NCBI GenBank assembly: GCA_963666935.1
Contig: OY762936.1
Location: 2,356,001 to 2,420,000, forward strand
Reading direction: 5' to 3'
Origin: G963666935 sp963666935
Lineage (GTDB): Bacteria; Bacillota; Clostridia; Christensenellales; CAG-138
Length of the DNA: 64,000 nucleotides
Part shown: one piece after another, positions 26,257 through 34,546 of the stretch
Layout of the letters: each line of letters opens with the position of its first letter
Numbering within the stretch: position 1 is the stretch's first letter
The notes under the pieces: model-generated
The model's input: only the letters and a program-made list of their open reading frames with translations
What the model was told of the DNA's origin: nothing
Databases searched by the model: none
Made by a program: the position numbers and the translations under genes

Positions 26257-26997
26257 TTAATCAGACCAGTATGGCTTGGATAACTGATCGACTTTATCGC
26301 AGACCAATATATATTTTGAAACAGCAAGCAGTTGGCTTGTTCTTTGCGGCAGGACTTTTTTTATAAGGTTCGGCATGAACTCGGTATATTTTACCTCGAG
26401 GATTATTTCCCCGTTGTCAAGGACACCGAGAGTCGGCAGTTTGGCGTCGAAAAGGTCGAATTTAAGTAATGCGGCACGCAGGTTCATATCAAAAGTAATC
26501 CGCACATCTCCCGGAGAAAAAATATAGGCCTCCCGCTCATAATCCACCGTAACGCGCGGACGCATCAACTTTGAGGTGCATTCGCAGTAAAACTCACGGC
26601 ACAACTGCTGCGGATGTTTCAGCAAAAAGCCATATTCTCCGTCTAAAAGCATCTCGACTTCCGTACGGTTGAGCAAAGCCGATTGTTTTGATATTAAAGA
26701 GCCGTATTTGAGCTTGCGTTCCAGATTGATAGCATCGTCACGGTCGTTATAAATGCGCAAGCGGTATTTTTTTCTCAACAAGGTCCCCGCCATTTTTTCC
26801 TGGTATGAACTGTGCCAATAATCGTCGAAATATATGCTTCGTATTTTATACGCTCCTGAAGGCAAGGCATGTGCATCCTTTTGCAGCAGCCCACCCAAAC
26901 GCTTCTTTAATATCTCGGCGTCTCCTCGGGTAATGAGATATTTGAGTTCATACCGAAAGACAGCGCACTTTTTCTCCCGAGGTTCACGAAGCTTCAT
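26257..26997 (-). CDS. VTC-domain (polyphosphate polymerase-like) protein
   Basis: This 246-residue protein has the VTC/CYTH tunnel fold. A start FRYELKYLITRGDAEIL gives the ELKY motif. Basic residues that would line the tunnel follow in KIRSIYFDD, LLRKKYRLRIYN and AINLERKLKYGSLISKQ, and EVKYTEFMPN is near the C-terminus with its acidic metal-binding residue. Yeast VTC makes polyphosphate from ATP; the bacterial versions next to DUF4956 and CotH have no agreed substrate. The ATG at 26997 overlaps the 3' end of the cotH gene by 14 bp, so expression is coupled. Confidence 0.85.
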   Translation of the reverse strand: MKLREPREKKCAVFRYELKYLITRGDAEILKKRLGGLLQKDAHALPSGAYKIRSIYFDDYWHSSYQEKMAGTLLRKKYRLRIYNDRDDAINLERKLKYGSLISKQSALLNRTEVEMLLDGEYGFLLKHPQQLCREFYCECTSKLMRPRVTVDYEREAYIFSPGDVRITFDMNLRAALLKFDLFDAKLPTLGVLDNGEIILEVKYTEFMPNLIKKVLPQRTSQLLAVSKYILVCDKVDQLSKPYWSD

Positions 26998-28768
26998 AGG
27001 CTACTACCTCGCCGTTTTCAAGAACATAGAAACACTGTACGCCGAAATGTTTTATACTATGGTCATCCGTGTAATATGCCATGGCGCATTGGGTTTGGCC
27101 ATCTTCATCGGTAGCATATACCTTGAAAAAGTATTGCCCGGCCGGCAGTTTGTCCACGGTTATTGTTGGGAACCCCAGCCCTTTCTCGGCATAGATTACA
27201 TCCTTGAACAAATAATCCTTTGCCAGCTCAAAGGAATATGTGATATCTTGACCTTTCAAAGAATATGCGGGATCCCATACAAAATAGAGGCCGGCATCCT
27301 GTACCTCCGGATTGGCCATATAAAACGGCATGGGGTTTTTCAGGCTCTCTAAATAGAGCTGATAACTTTGCTCCACTTCGGAATACAAGCTATCAGAAAT
27401 CTGGTCATATTCCGTTTGCGTCAGAATAGCATACATGTTATCCGGCATGGAATATACGTAGGGTTCCACAACCTTACGGTAAGTTTGAACCATGGAATTA
27501 AGCCGGTCGGCAGAGAGATACTCCCTCATTTCGTTGATTTTATCATCCAGCATCTCGCGGTATTTGGCCACACGCAATACGCGGTTGTGCAGCACGCCTT
27601 CCCAATAATTTGAAATGCCGATTTCGTAGCCCAGATCCTGCGAATACAGCAAAGAAAACTCCTGCCGGTAGAATGCCGCATCACAGTCCCAGGCGATAAA
27701 ATACCAGGTGTCGCTATTTAATGGGCTGTAAAGATAGAAATTACGGCTTTGGGTGTCTATATTCCCGGTGAGAATATTGAACGCCAGCCAGGTAAAATAG
27801 TTATCGGCATCAAAATACTTTTCAAAAACTGGTTCGATCGGTTTGGTATAATCGTTGAGGTCGCTCAGCATGGCGATGAGCTTTGTGTGATCGTCGTCGC
27901 CCTTTATCTCCAGAATTTGCTCAAATGCGCCCTTATCATAATTAGGATCGTTTGTCAGCTTGATGGCGTCCTCATAACGGTAAAATTCGAAAAAATTAAT
28001 TTTATAAAACTGCCCGCCGGTATCCATCCCATGATTGCGCAAAAAGGTGGTATTAGGCTGCTCCACCTGAGTATAAAGGCCGTAGTCCACAAATTCTGTG
28101 CCGGGCACATCTCCGGTTTCGTCCTTCACATAGAGGTGCACAAACTGGGTACGGAGGCTGATCATATTCGGAATATCTTTGATCAAATCATAACACAGCT
28201 TATTCCGGAAACGAAGCCCGTCAAATATATGCTTATTCAACGCAATGGTCTTTTGATTCCGCCACGAACCGGAGTTGCTTTTTAATTCGATTTTATACGA
28301 CTTCTGGGCTTGCCTAGATGTGGTGTTTCCCCTGATCTGCACAATGGCATTCGGTATCCTTAGCCCATACCCCAGTTCCCCCGCCACAGGGCCGTTTTCA
28401 TCCCCAATTTGTAAAATGGCCTCCACTTTATAGCGCTCCACCCCCATGGCTTCGTAATCAAAAACGGAATAGCCGTTTATTTCCGACCAGGTATGATATG
28501 TGCCTTCCGCCTCGTTGCCTTTCCGAACCGTGAGATACATCGTCACAACGGAGCCTTCATCATCAAAGGCATAGACAAAGTCGTTATCCTGAATGGTCAC
28601 GTCATTTATATCGGCGGTTTCCGCTTTTTCAACCGTTGTGCTTTCTCCTTCACTGGGCACAATACTCGCCACACATCCAAAAACGCAGCTAAATGTAAAT
28701 ACCAACAAGAGCAATATTGCCGTTTGTTTTGCTCTTTTACGGATATTCCATGCAACAATTTCTTTCAT
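26984..28768 (-). CDS. CotH-family protein kinase-like lipoprotein
   Basis: This 594-residue protein has a signal peptide and lipobox-like segment (LLLLVFTFSCVFGC, residues about 19-32), so it should be anchored outside the cell. The CotH kinase core includes IRGNTTSRQAQKSYKIEL, FRNKLCYDLIKDI, FVDYGLYTQVEQPN and FYLYSPLNSDTWYFIAWDCDAAF, which hold the expected ATP and metal ligands of this atypical kinase fold (a DCD-like motif in AWDCDAAF). A C-terminal beta domain of about 90 residues follows. Spore CotH phosphorylates coat proteins; homologues next to VTC and DUF4956 may phosphorylate exported proteins or glycans. It is 41 bp downstream of pelG with an AGGAGATATTGA site, so it is part of the same operon. 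Confidence 0.87.
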   Translation of the reverse strand: MKEIVAWNIRKRAKQTAILLLLVFTFSCVFGCVASIVPSEGESTTVEKAETADINDVTIQDNDFVYAFDDEGSVVTMYLTVRKGNEAEGTYHTWSEINGYSVFDYEAMGVERYKVEAILQIGDENGPVAGELGYGLRIPNAIVQIRGNTTSRQAQKSYKIELKSNSGSWRNQKTIALNKHIFDGLRFRNKLCYDLIKDIPNMISLRTQFVHLYVKDETGDVPGTEFVDYGLYTQVEQPNTTFLRNHGMDTGGQFYKINFFEFYRYEDAIKLTNDPNYDKGAFEQILEIKGDDDHTKLIAMLSDLNDYTKPIEPVFEKYFDADNYFTWLAFNILTGNIDTQSRNFYLYSPLNSDTWYFIAWDCDAAFYRQEFSLLYSQDLGYEIGISNYWEGVLHNRVLRVAKYREMLDDKINEMREYLSADRLNSMVQTYRKVVEPYVYSMPDNMYAILTQTEYDQISDSLYSEVEQSYQLYLESLKNPMPFYMANPEVQDAGLYFVWDPAYSLKGQDITYSFELAKDYLFKDVIYAEKGLGFPTITVDKLPAGQYFFKVYATDEDGQTQCAMAYYTDDHSIKHFGVQCFYVLENGEVVAYEAS

Positions 28769-28809
28769 TCAATATCTCCTGGAATTCTCCTGTTTTTTCA
28801 AACAGACTC

Positions 28810-30327
28810 TTACATATTTATCTCAGAGCTTACGCCTTCATTTCTTCCCATAATATCCTTATCGGGTATTGCGCTCTCATTTTTTTCCGCCCTTCTCTCC
28901 AGCCTCCGGCTTATGCGTGAACAGATACCATTCTTTTTCACAACCAGTAAAGGCTGCGCGCAGAGAATATGGTATTGCAGTTTTTTCGTGTAGACCGACA
29001 GCCGCAGCCATGCCGCAATATACATGAGCACAGCACCACCCAAAAATCCAAATCCGTAATAAGTCTGGCTACCGTTCATCAAAAGTACCGTACCGACACT
29101 GGCAGACACCATTAAAATAGAAGCGACCGCAAAAGCCCCGTTATTATCGGAAAAATACAGAATCGAAAGCATAATGCTGTTGGCAATGGCATAAAGCGCG
29201 TACCCGACACATAATATCCGGAAAGTTCCCAGCATGGTCTCGGTAAAACCAATATTCATGGACAACAGCAGGGGACCGATGATAACGATAAACAATACCG
29301 CAATTACAAATTGTTTTAAGCCCAGATAATTCAGTTCATGTTTCAAAACGACCTTCATATCCTCTTCGGCCAATTCAATGTCCTTCATAGAGCCGCCGTC
29401 GTTAAACAGCGAAAAATATTGTTTGTATTTCGGGTAGAAGTTGACCTCCACAGAAGTTACAAAATTAATCGTTGTGGCTAAAGCGGATAAAAAGGCAATC
29501 AATGCCGGTATATCGTATTGCGGCGCTCCGTAGAAGAGCCCCTCTATCTGCACTCCTATCGGGCTGAGCCACGTGATCACCAAGTGAGAGAATAAACCTA
29601 TTGTCAAGAAAAAGCCTACAAAAATCAAGGCAGGATAGTGATCTATCCACTCCAGAAAATAGAACGAACTGCCTTGCCCTCGCGGAAAATAGCGGATAAG
29701 GACAACAAAATAACCGGCCATCATCGTTCCGTAGCCGATGCATGCGGCGATCAGCATGGCACTGACGATCTCCAGTCCCAGATAAACAAACAAGAAGCCG
29801 AACGCAGCTGCGATGGCAATGCCTAAAAAGAACAGAAGAAATATGCTTCGGTAATCTTTAACCGACGTTATGTAATTGATCTGCATCCATACAACGACCA
29901 GTTCGCAGAACAGGAAAAAGCAGAGCAACTTATAGGGCGTTGCGACACCGGAAAAAAACAGGAAACTGCCATAGCCTATCGCTCCTACGACTAGAAGGAT
30001 GGCCGTACTGCCGTAGAATGAGGGGAGGATCCGTTGGCGCTTATCCATAAATATCATATCGGCAGTAAACCGTGTGGTAATCATTGAAAGCAGACTGGAT
30101 AACGTCAGCGAGGCGAGCATGGTATACGTAATCATCGCCACCAGCAGATCCTGCTGATGCCCTGTCGCTCCTCCGAACGCCGAGACAAAACGTACTCCAA
30201 GCAGCAATATCACGCCGAGGAGCATAGGCCCCGCGCAAACAACGCCCGCATATCCATAGGCGCTTATCATTGCCAAAAGGCCCCTTCTGGAAAACAGTTT
30301 TTTTAATTCGAAGCCGATGCCTGCCAT
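28810..30327 (-). CDS. pelG: Pel exopolysaccharide inner-membrane protein PelG
   Basis: This 505-residue polytopic protein has about 12 membrane helices. It begins MAGIGFELKKLFSRRGLLAMISAYGYAGVVCAGPML, the typical PelG start. PelG is a MOP/MATE-like flippase partner of PelF and is thought to move the growing Pel polymer across the membrane. The large soluble loop near VNFYPKYKQYFSLFNDGGSMKDIE is also a PelG feature. It overlaps the end of pelF by 25 bp. It is the last of the pelDEAFG set before cotH. Confidence 0.93.
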   Translation of the reverse strand: MAGIGFELKKLFSRRGLLAMISAYGYAGVVCAGPMLLGVILLLGVRFVSAFGGATGHQQDLLVAMITYTMLASLTLSSLLSMITTRFTADMIFMDKRQRILPSFYGSTAILLVVGAIGYGSFLFFSGVATPYKLLCFFLFCELVVVWMQINYITSVKDYRSIFLLFFLGIAIAAAFGFLFVYLGLEIVSAMLIAACIGYGTMMAGYFVVLIRYFPRGQGSSFYFLEWIDHYPALIFVGFFLTIGLFSHLVITWLSPIGVQIEGLFYGAPQYDIPALIAFLSALATTINFVTSVEVNFYPKYKQYFSLFNDGGSMKDIELAEEDMKVVLKHELNYLGLKQFVIAVLFIVIIGPLLLSMNIGFTETMLGTFRILCVGYALYAIANSIMLSILYFSDNNGAFAVASILMVSASVGTVLLMNGSQTYYGFGFLGGAVLMYIAAWLRLSVYTKKLQYHILCAQPLLVVKKNGICSRISRRLERRAEKNESAIPDKDIMGRNEGVSSEINM

Positions 30328-31739
30328 TGTCCCACCGCCTTTTCATAAGCTTTTTGATACGCGCTTATCATCTTATCGTGGTTATAATACAGAAGCGCGC
30401 GCTTCTTAGCTGCATTACCCATTTTTTCACGTAATTCTTTATTGGAACAGAGTCTAAACATAGCGTCGGTTATGGCTTTGGTATGCATGGGAGGCACGCA
30501 AATTCCCGACGGGCCAAAATGGTCGTCTTTTGTACCTTCCACCATTTCACGGCATGCGCCGACGTCAGTCACTACGCAGGGCCGGCCTGCAGCCATCGAC
30601 TCAATAATTGCCAAAGGCTGCGCTTCCGATATGCTTGCAAGGATAGTAAAGTCCAGCTTCTCAAGATATTTTCTTACGTTTGTATTTCCAACAAATATAA
30701 TATCTTTCACCTCCATCTGCTTAACTAAGTCCATGCATTCCTTATTATATTCTTCGTCATCGACATCTCCAAGCACATGCAGCCGCGCATTTGAAAAATT
30801 ATGCTTTAGCTCCGCAAAACTATAAATCATGGTTTTAATATCCTTTATCGGCGCGATGCGCACAATTGCGCCAATGTCTATAAAAGCGTCCTTTTCTTTC
30901 TGCGGAGTATCGATAAATTTTTCGCAGTAGATTCCATTGCTCACCAGCTCACATTTTTCGGGTGGGCAGCCTAACTCCAGCTGGGTGTTCCGGGCATGTT
31001 CAAAAAGGGAAGTAACCACGTTGGCTTTATCATACGCACAGCGAGAAAGCATACGGAAAAACTCGATCCACATATCCTTAAAATACGGTACAACCCACTT
31101 CGATCGCAAGATCTCTTCTTCACGTTCGCGCGTATATATTCCGTGCTCAGTTGCTACAAAGGGCTTTTGGTATTTCCATGCACCCATGGCCCCCATGATA
31201 CCGCTGTAGCCGGTTGCGGCGGCATGGTACAAATCCGCCGCCGGGATATCGCACCCCATAAGGTACAGAAGCGGCAGGAACATGGAGCGGATCGTATAAA
31301 AGAGATCGGAAAAAGCCACATAAGGGAACTGATTTTTGCACAATTCTTTGAGAAGATCCAAAAACTGCGCACTTTTCAGAAATGAAAGCGGATTTTTTCC
31401 TCTATTATTGTAGGAATCAAATAGTATGTCCCAATCGGGGCTATCATTTCTCATCATTTTCAGGATATTTTCAGATTCTTCCTGGGAAAAGGCTGAACCG
31501 AAGTTTTTTGTTATACGAATGTCGAACGCCTCATCAAGAAAGATCTCATGGACTTCCGTCACATTCGAGGGAAGCTCATATAAAAACTTCCCTTTCTTTT
31601 CCTTTTGCGCGCCGATGGTCCACAGGACGAATTCATGCTGAGAAAAGGTTCGGATATAATCATCTGCCCAGCTTGAGACCCCGCCCCTGACATAGGGATA
31701 GCATCCTTCCAGAATCAAACAAATTTTCAATGCACTCAC
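30303..31739 (-). CDS. pelF: Glycosyltransferase PelF (GT4)
   Basis: This 478-residue protein begins ICLILEGCYPYVRGGVSSWADDYI, the PelF hallmark, and has a GT-B fold. The C-terminal donor-binding site carries ASISEAQPLAIIESMAAGRPCVV, the EX7E-type motif of retaining GT4 enzymes. PelF polymerises the amino-sugar polysaccharide from UDP-GalNAc/UDP-GlcNAc in the cytoplasm. The start is GTG at 31739, overlapping the stop of the PelA-like gene (GTGA). Length and motifs match Gram-positive PelF. Confidence 0.94.
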   Translation of the reverse strand: MSALKICLILEGCYPYVRGGVSSWADDYIRTFSQHEFVLWTIGAQKEKKGKFLYELPSNVTEVHEIFLDEAFDIRITKNFGSAFSQEESENILKMMRNDSPDWDILFDSYNNRGKNPLSFLKSAQFLDLLKELCKNQFPYVAFSDLFYTIRSMFLPLLYLMGCDIPAADLYHAAATGYSGIMGAMGAWKYQKPFVATEHGIYTREREEEILRSKWVVPYFKDMWIEFFRMLSRCAYDKANVVTSLFEHARNTQLELGCPPEKCELVSNGIYCEKFIDTPQKEKDAFIDIGAIVRIAPIKDIKTMIYSFAELKHNFSNARLHVLGDVDDEEYNKECMDLVKQMEVKDIIFVGNTNVRKYLEKLDFTILASISEAQPLAIIESMAAGRPCVVTDVGACREMVEGTKDDHFGPSGICVPPMHTKAITDAMFRLCSNKELREKMGNAAKKRALLYYNHDKMISAYQKAYEKAVGQWQASASN

Positions 31740-33553
31740 CTCTCAAGCGTTATTACGACGTAGTTATTTGTCGCGTGCAGTAAACAGAGATCCTCAGTCA
31801 CATACTCGATCGCCCCCCCCTGGACAAAACCGGGTTCACTATCGTTAAAACGCACCAGAAACCAAGCTTCGTCATATAACCCGGAGATATCTAATATGAG
31901 CTTACCATCTTCCACACTTCTTCCTACGGACAAATTGCTATAACGCTGTACCGCCTTGGCAGCATCCTGCGCCGTAAGATTTCGCAGCCCACTCGCAGAG
32001 TCGGAAAGCCACTTTAAATATTCCTCAAAGGCATCCTTTAATTGTTCCCATGTTTTCCCATTGCTGCGTTCCGCATCAAGCACATCGTCAGGATGAATAA
32101 AATAGGAATTCACGTAATGAAATCCAGTCTCACTTAACATGGCCCAGCGCTGCGCATCATCTAGGCTGTATCCTGAGACAATGCGGGGCAAATTGATAAT
32201 ACCATCTTCACCCACGCCGAATTCCTGCTCAAGTCCATAATCATAATCGGTATAAACACCGGCAAATGTATTGATCTCAGGAAAGTTATCCTTAAACATT
32301 GCCCGACCTTCCGTGGAAAGTACGTTGGAAGGCGCAACATAAGTCTTAATCTGAATATCGGGAAACAGCTCGTTCGTAAACCGTATCGCTTCCGCAGTGG
32401 CCGCTGCCATATCCTCCGTACTTTCCCATTTTGTATATCCGAGCAATCCCTTGTAATCAAAGTTCTCCAATACCAGGGACATATGATTATACCCGTGCAG
32501 ACCGATTTCGCAGTCATTCTCCAGAAGCAACCTACCAAAGTAAGAAAAATATTCCCCAGTGTCTATGGGCTCAAACGGCGGATCGACGCTGTCGCCGTAT
32601 GTTTCAATCAGCATAGCCGTATATTTAAGGCCATATTTGTGGGCCAGATTCAGTATATCGGGGAACCATTGGTTGATGTAAAAGTCTTCAGTATCGCTCT
32701 GGTATTGTTCATATATTATTTCATTGTATCCTCCCGGTATAGGCGCGGGGAAATCATCAATGAAAAATACGGATGCATTGATGATGGGATACGCGAATAC
32801 ATCATACAACAGGCTATATTCCGCAGCAAACAGCCCGCGGGACAGTTTTTCATCCAACAAATCGTTGTTGTTGACAACGACCTTTCCATCGCCGAGAGGA
32901 TGTTCCCACAGCATGGGGATTTGAGAGTCATCGGCGCTTACCATGTGTACGATACAATTATCCGAAAGAAGCACGCCCAGTTCTTTACGGACACCGTCAT
33001 CCCAGAAAAACTCCTGATCCCCCCCTCCCGGCAAGAGATCGGTTATCATCCTGATACCGCTTTGAGACCTGTAATCAAATCGTTCGTTAGAAATCCCGAG
33101 TTTTTTATAAACACCCCAAAGAGTCGCGTTGGGTTCTGGAATCTCGGCAAGAAGCAAGCGGCCGCCCCCCTCGACCCAGTCAAATAAAGATACAATACAG
33201 CTTTGCATGTGATCAAGATTGGTAAGCGCTATCACAACCGTCTCGTATTGGTCCCAGGACGGTATGGCTTCCTCTCCGCCCACATCATACAATTGATATC
33301 CGACGCTCATGCTATCGAGTACGAAACCAATATTTTCATAAAAACCAGCCTCGCTCAGGGAATCATACAACACAAGACATTCTTTTTTTAGTTCCGGCTT
33401 CGCCGCATCCATTACTTTCTGAGGCACAAAATCCATTCCCGAAATCGATAGATCATATTGGACGCCGGATCTCTCCACAAAAAGCAACGCCGCAAAAAAC
33501 AACAGGCTCACTAACGGCCAAATGAGTATTCCTAGATTAGATTTTTTCTTCAT
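31736..33553 (-). CDS. DUF2194 polysaccharide deacetylase-like protein (PelA deacetylase counterpart)
   Basis: This 605-residue protein has an N-terminal anchor (LGILIWPLVSLLFFAALLFV, residues about 7-26) and an extracellular body. Residues about 40-240 form a ThuA/GATase-like region (SWDQYETVVIALTNLDHM, GGGRLLLAE). After this comes a carbohydrate-esterase-4-like domain with the acidic motif SVFFIDDFPAP and the metal histidines in EIGLHGYNHMS, followed by TYVAPSN. This is the DUF2194 organisation linked to PelA. The glycoside hydrolase domain of Pseudomonas PelA is missing; the separate DUF4832 barrel gene could take its place. It overlaps pelE and pelF by four bases each. Confidence 0.85.
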   Translation of the reverse strand: MKKKSNLGILIWPLVSLLFFAALLFVERSGVQYDLSISGMDFVPQKVMDAAKPELKKECLVLYDSLSEAGFYENIGFVLDSMSVGYQLYDVGGEEAIPSWDQYETVVIALTNLDHMQSCIVSLFDWVEGGGRLLLAEIPEPNATLWGVYKKLGISNERFDYRSQSGIRMITDLLPGGGDQEFFWDDGVRKELGVLLSDNCIVHMVSADDSQIPMLWEHPLGDGKVVVNNNDLLDEKLSRGLFAAEYSLLYDVFAYPIINASVFFIDDFPAPIPGGYNEIIYEQYQSDTEDFYINQWFPDILNLAHKYGLKYTAMLIETYGDSVDPPFEPIDTGEYFSYFGRLLLENDCEIGLHGYNHMSLVLENFDYKGLLGYTKWESTEDMAAATAEAIRFTNELFPDIQIKTYVAPSNVLSTEGRAMFKDNFPEINTFAGVYTDYDYGLEQEFGVGEDGIINLPRIVSGYSLDDAQRWAMLSETGFHYVNSYFIHPDDVLDAERSNGKTWEQLKDAFEEYLKWLSDSASGLRNLTAQDAAKAVQRYSNLSVGRSVEDGKLILDISGLYDEAWFLVRFNDSEPGFVQGGAIEYVTEDLCLLHATNNYVVITLER

Positions 33554-34500
33554 ATTGCCCCAACAAGTTTGTTACCGCTCTGGTTATGATCCCTTTTATC
33601 AGGATCTTCTGCATACCAAAATGCCATGCGGGCTTTCCCGGCTGTTGTCCATTCAATAGGTGCGCGCTTAATTTCGGAAATAAATTTATTTTTACCCGCG
33701 TTATCTCCGCTTTCGATATAAACTTTTAATCCGGCAAGCCAGACATTTTCATCCGAAGGCCATTTCTCTTGCATGAACTCGGCAGTTTCTCTGGCATGAG
33801 TGAAACTCTGCATGCCAATATCATTATCAATCATTTTAAAGTATGTATTCTTTCGGTTCGGACGGAGCTCCGCGATTTTTGCTAATGCCTTGGAATAATA
33901 TATCCTCTGCTGATAAAGCAGATGGTCATGCAGAAGCCCGCTGTCGATATATTCACCCAATATATTAATGTATTTATCCATCGCGGCCACATCCTTAGGA
34001 TTTTGCTCGACGGCGACTGCCGTTTTCTGCGTCGCAAGCTCATATTCTCTCTGAATTTCCATGATAGACGTCGCCGCATAGTGGCTCAATTCAACATCGT
34101 TGTTAAAGCGGGCAACCATCAGCAAATCCAAAAATTGTGTCGGGTTTTGATGTAGAATTTCCATCATAATGGCCCGACGGGTATTCACATCGTCAATAAG
34201 AATAGCTTCTTCAAGGGGCACTATTTCCTGGGGCCTTTCATCATCCTCAATCGTGATTTTATTATAGATACTGTCACCCAAACTCAGTTTGTAAATATCT
34301 GTACTGCAAACGCCTTCTTTTTTCCTGAGGATCATCCATTCCAGCAGCAGTATGCTCAACGGACCGAAGAAGGGCACAAAAAACATAACGGTTACAGTTG
34401 CTTCCGGTAAATGTGCAATATGCTTTTTGATGAGCAAAAAGTACAGTAAACATAGAATCGTATGTATGGCTAAAATAATCCCAATTATTATATTATGCAT
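33550..34500 (-). CDS. pelE: PelE-like membrane protein with TPR-type helices
   Basis: This 316-residue protein has two N-terminal membrane helices (about residues 4-24 and 35-57, MHNIIIGIILAIHTILCLLYF and VTVMFFVPFFGPLSILLL). A cytoplasmic alpha-helical region of TPR type follows (for example LSHYAATSIMEIQREYELATQ and NVWLAGLKVYIESGD). PelE is a scaffold that holds PelD and PelF. The call rests on position between pelD and the deacetylase and on the shared TM plus TPR layout, since PelE is poorly conserved. It has a GGAGGCGGGCTT ribosome binding site. Confidence 0.8.
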   Translation of the reverse strand: MHNIIIGIILAIHTILCLLYFLLIKKHIAHLPEATVTVMFFVPFFGPLSILLLEWMILRKKEGVCSTDIYKLSLGDSIYNKITIEDDERPQEIVPLEEAILIDDVNTRRAIMMEILHQNPTQFLDLLMVARFNNDVELSHYAATSIMEIQREYELATQKTAVAVEQNPKDVAAMDKYINILGEYIDSGLLHDHLLYQQRIYYSKALAKIAELRPNRKNTYFKMIDNDIGMQSFTHARETAEFMQEKWPSDENVWLAGLKVYIESGDNAGKNKFISEIKRAPIEWTTAGKARMAFWYAEDPDKRDHNQSGNKLVGAI

Positions 34501-34546
34501 AAGCCCGCCTCCTTTTATCAGATTGACAGCACTTCAATCGTTTCGT

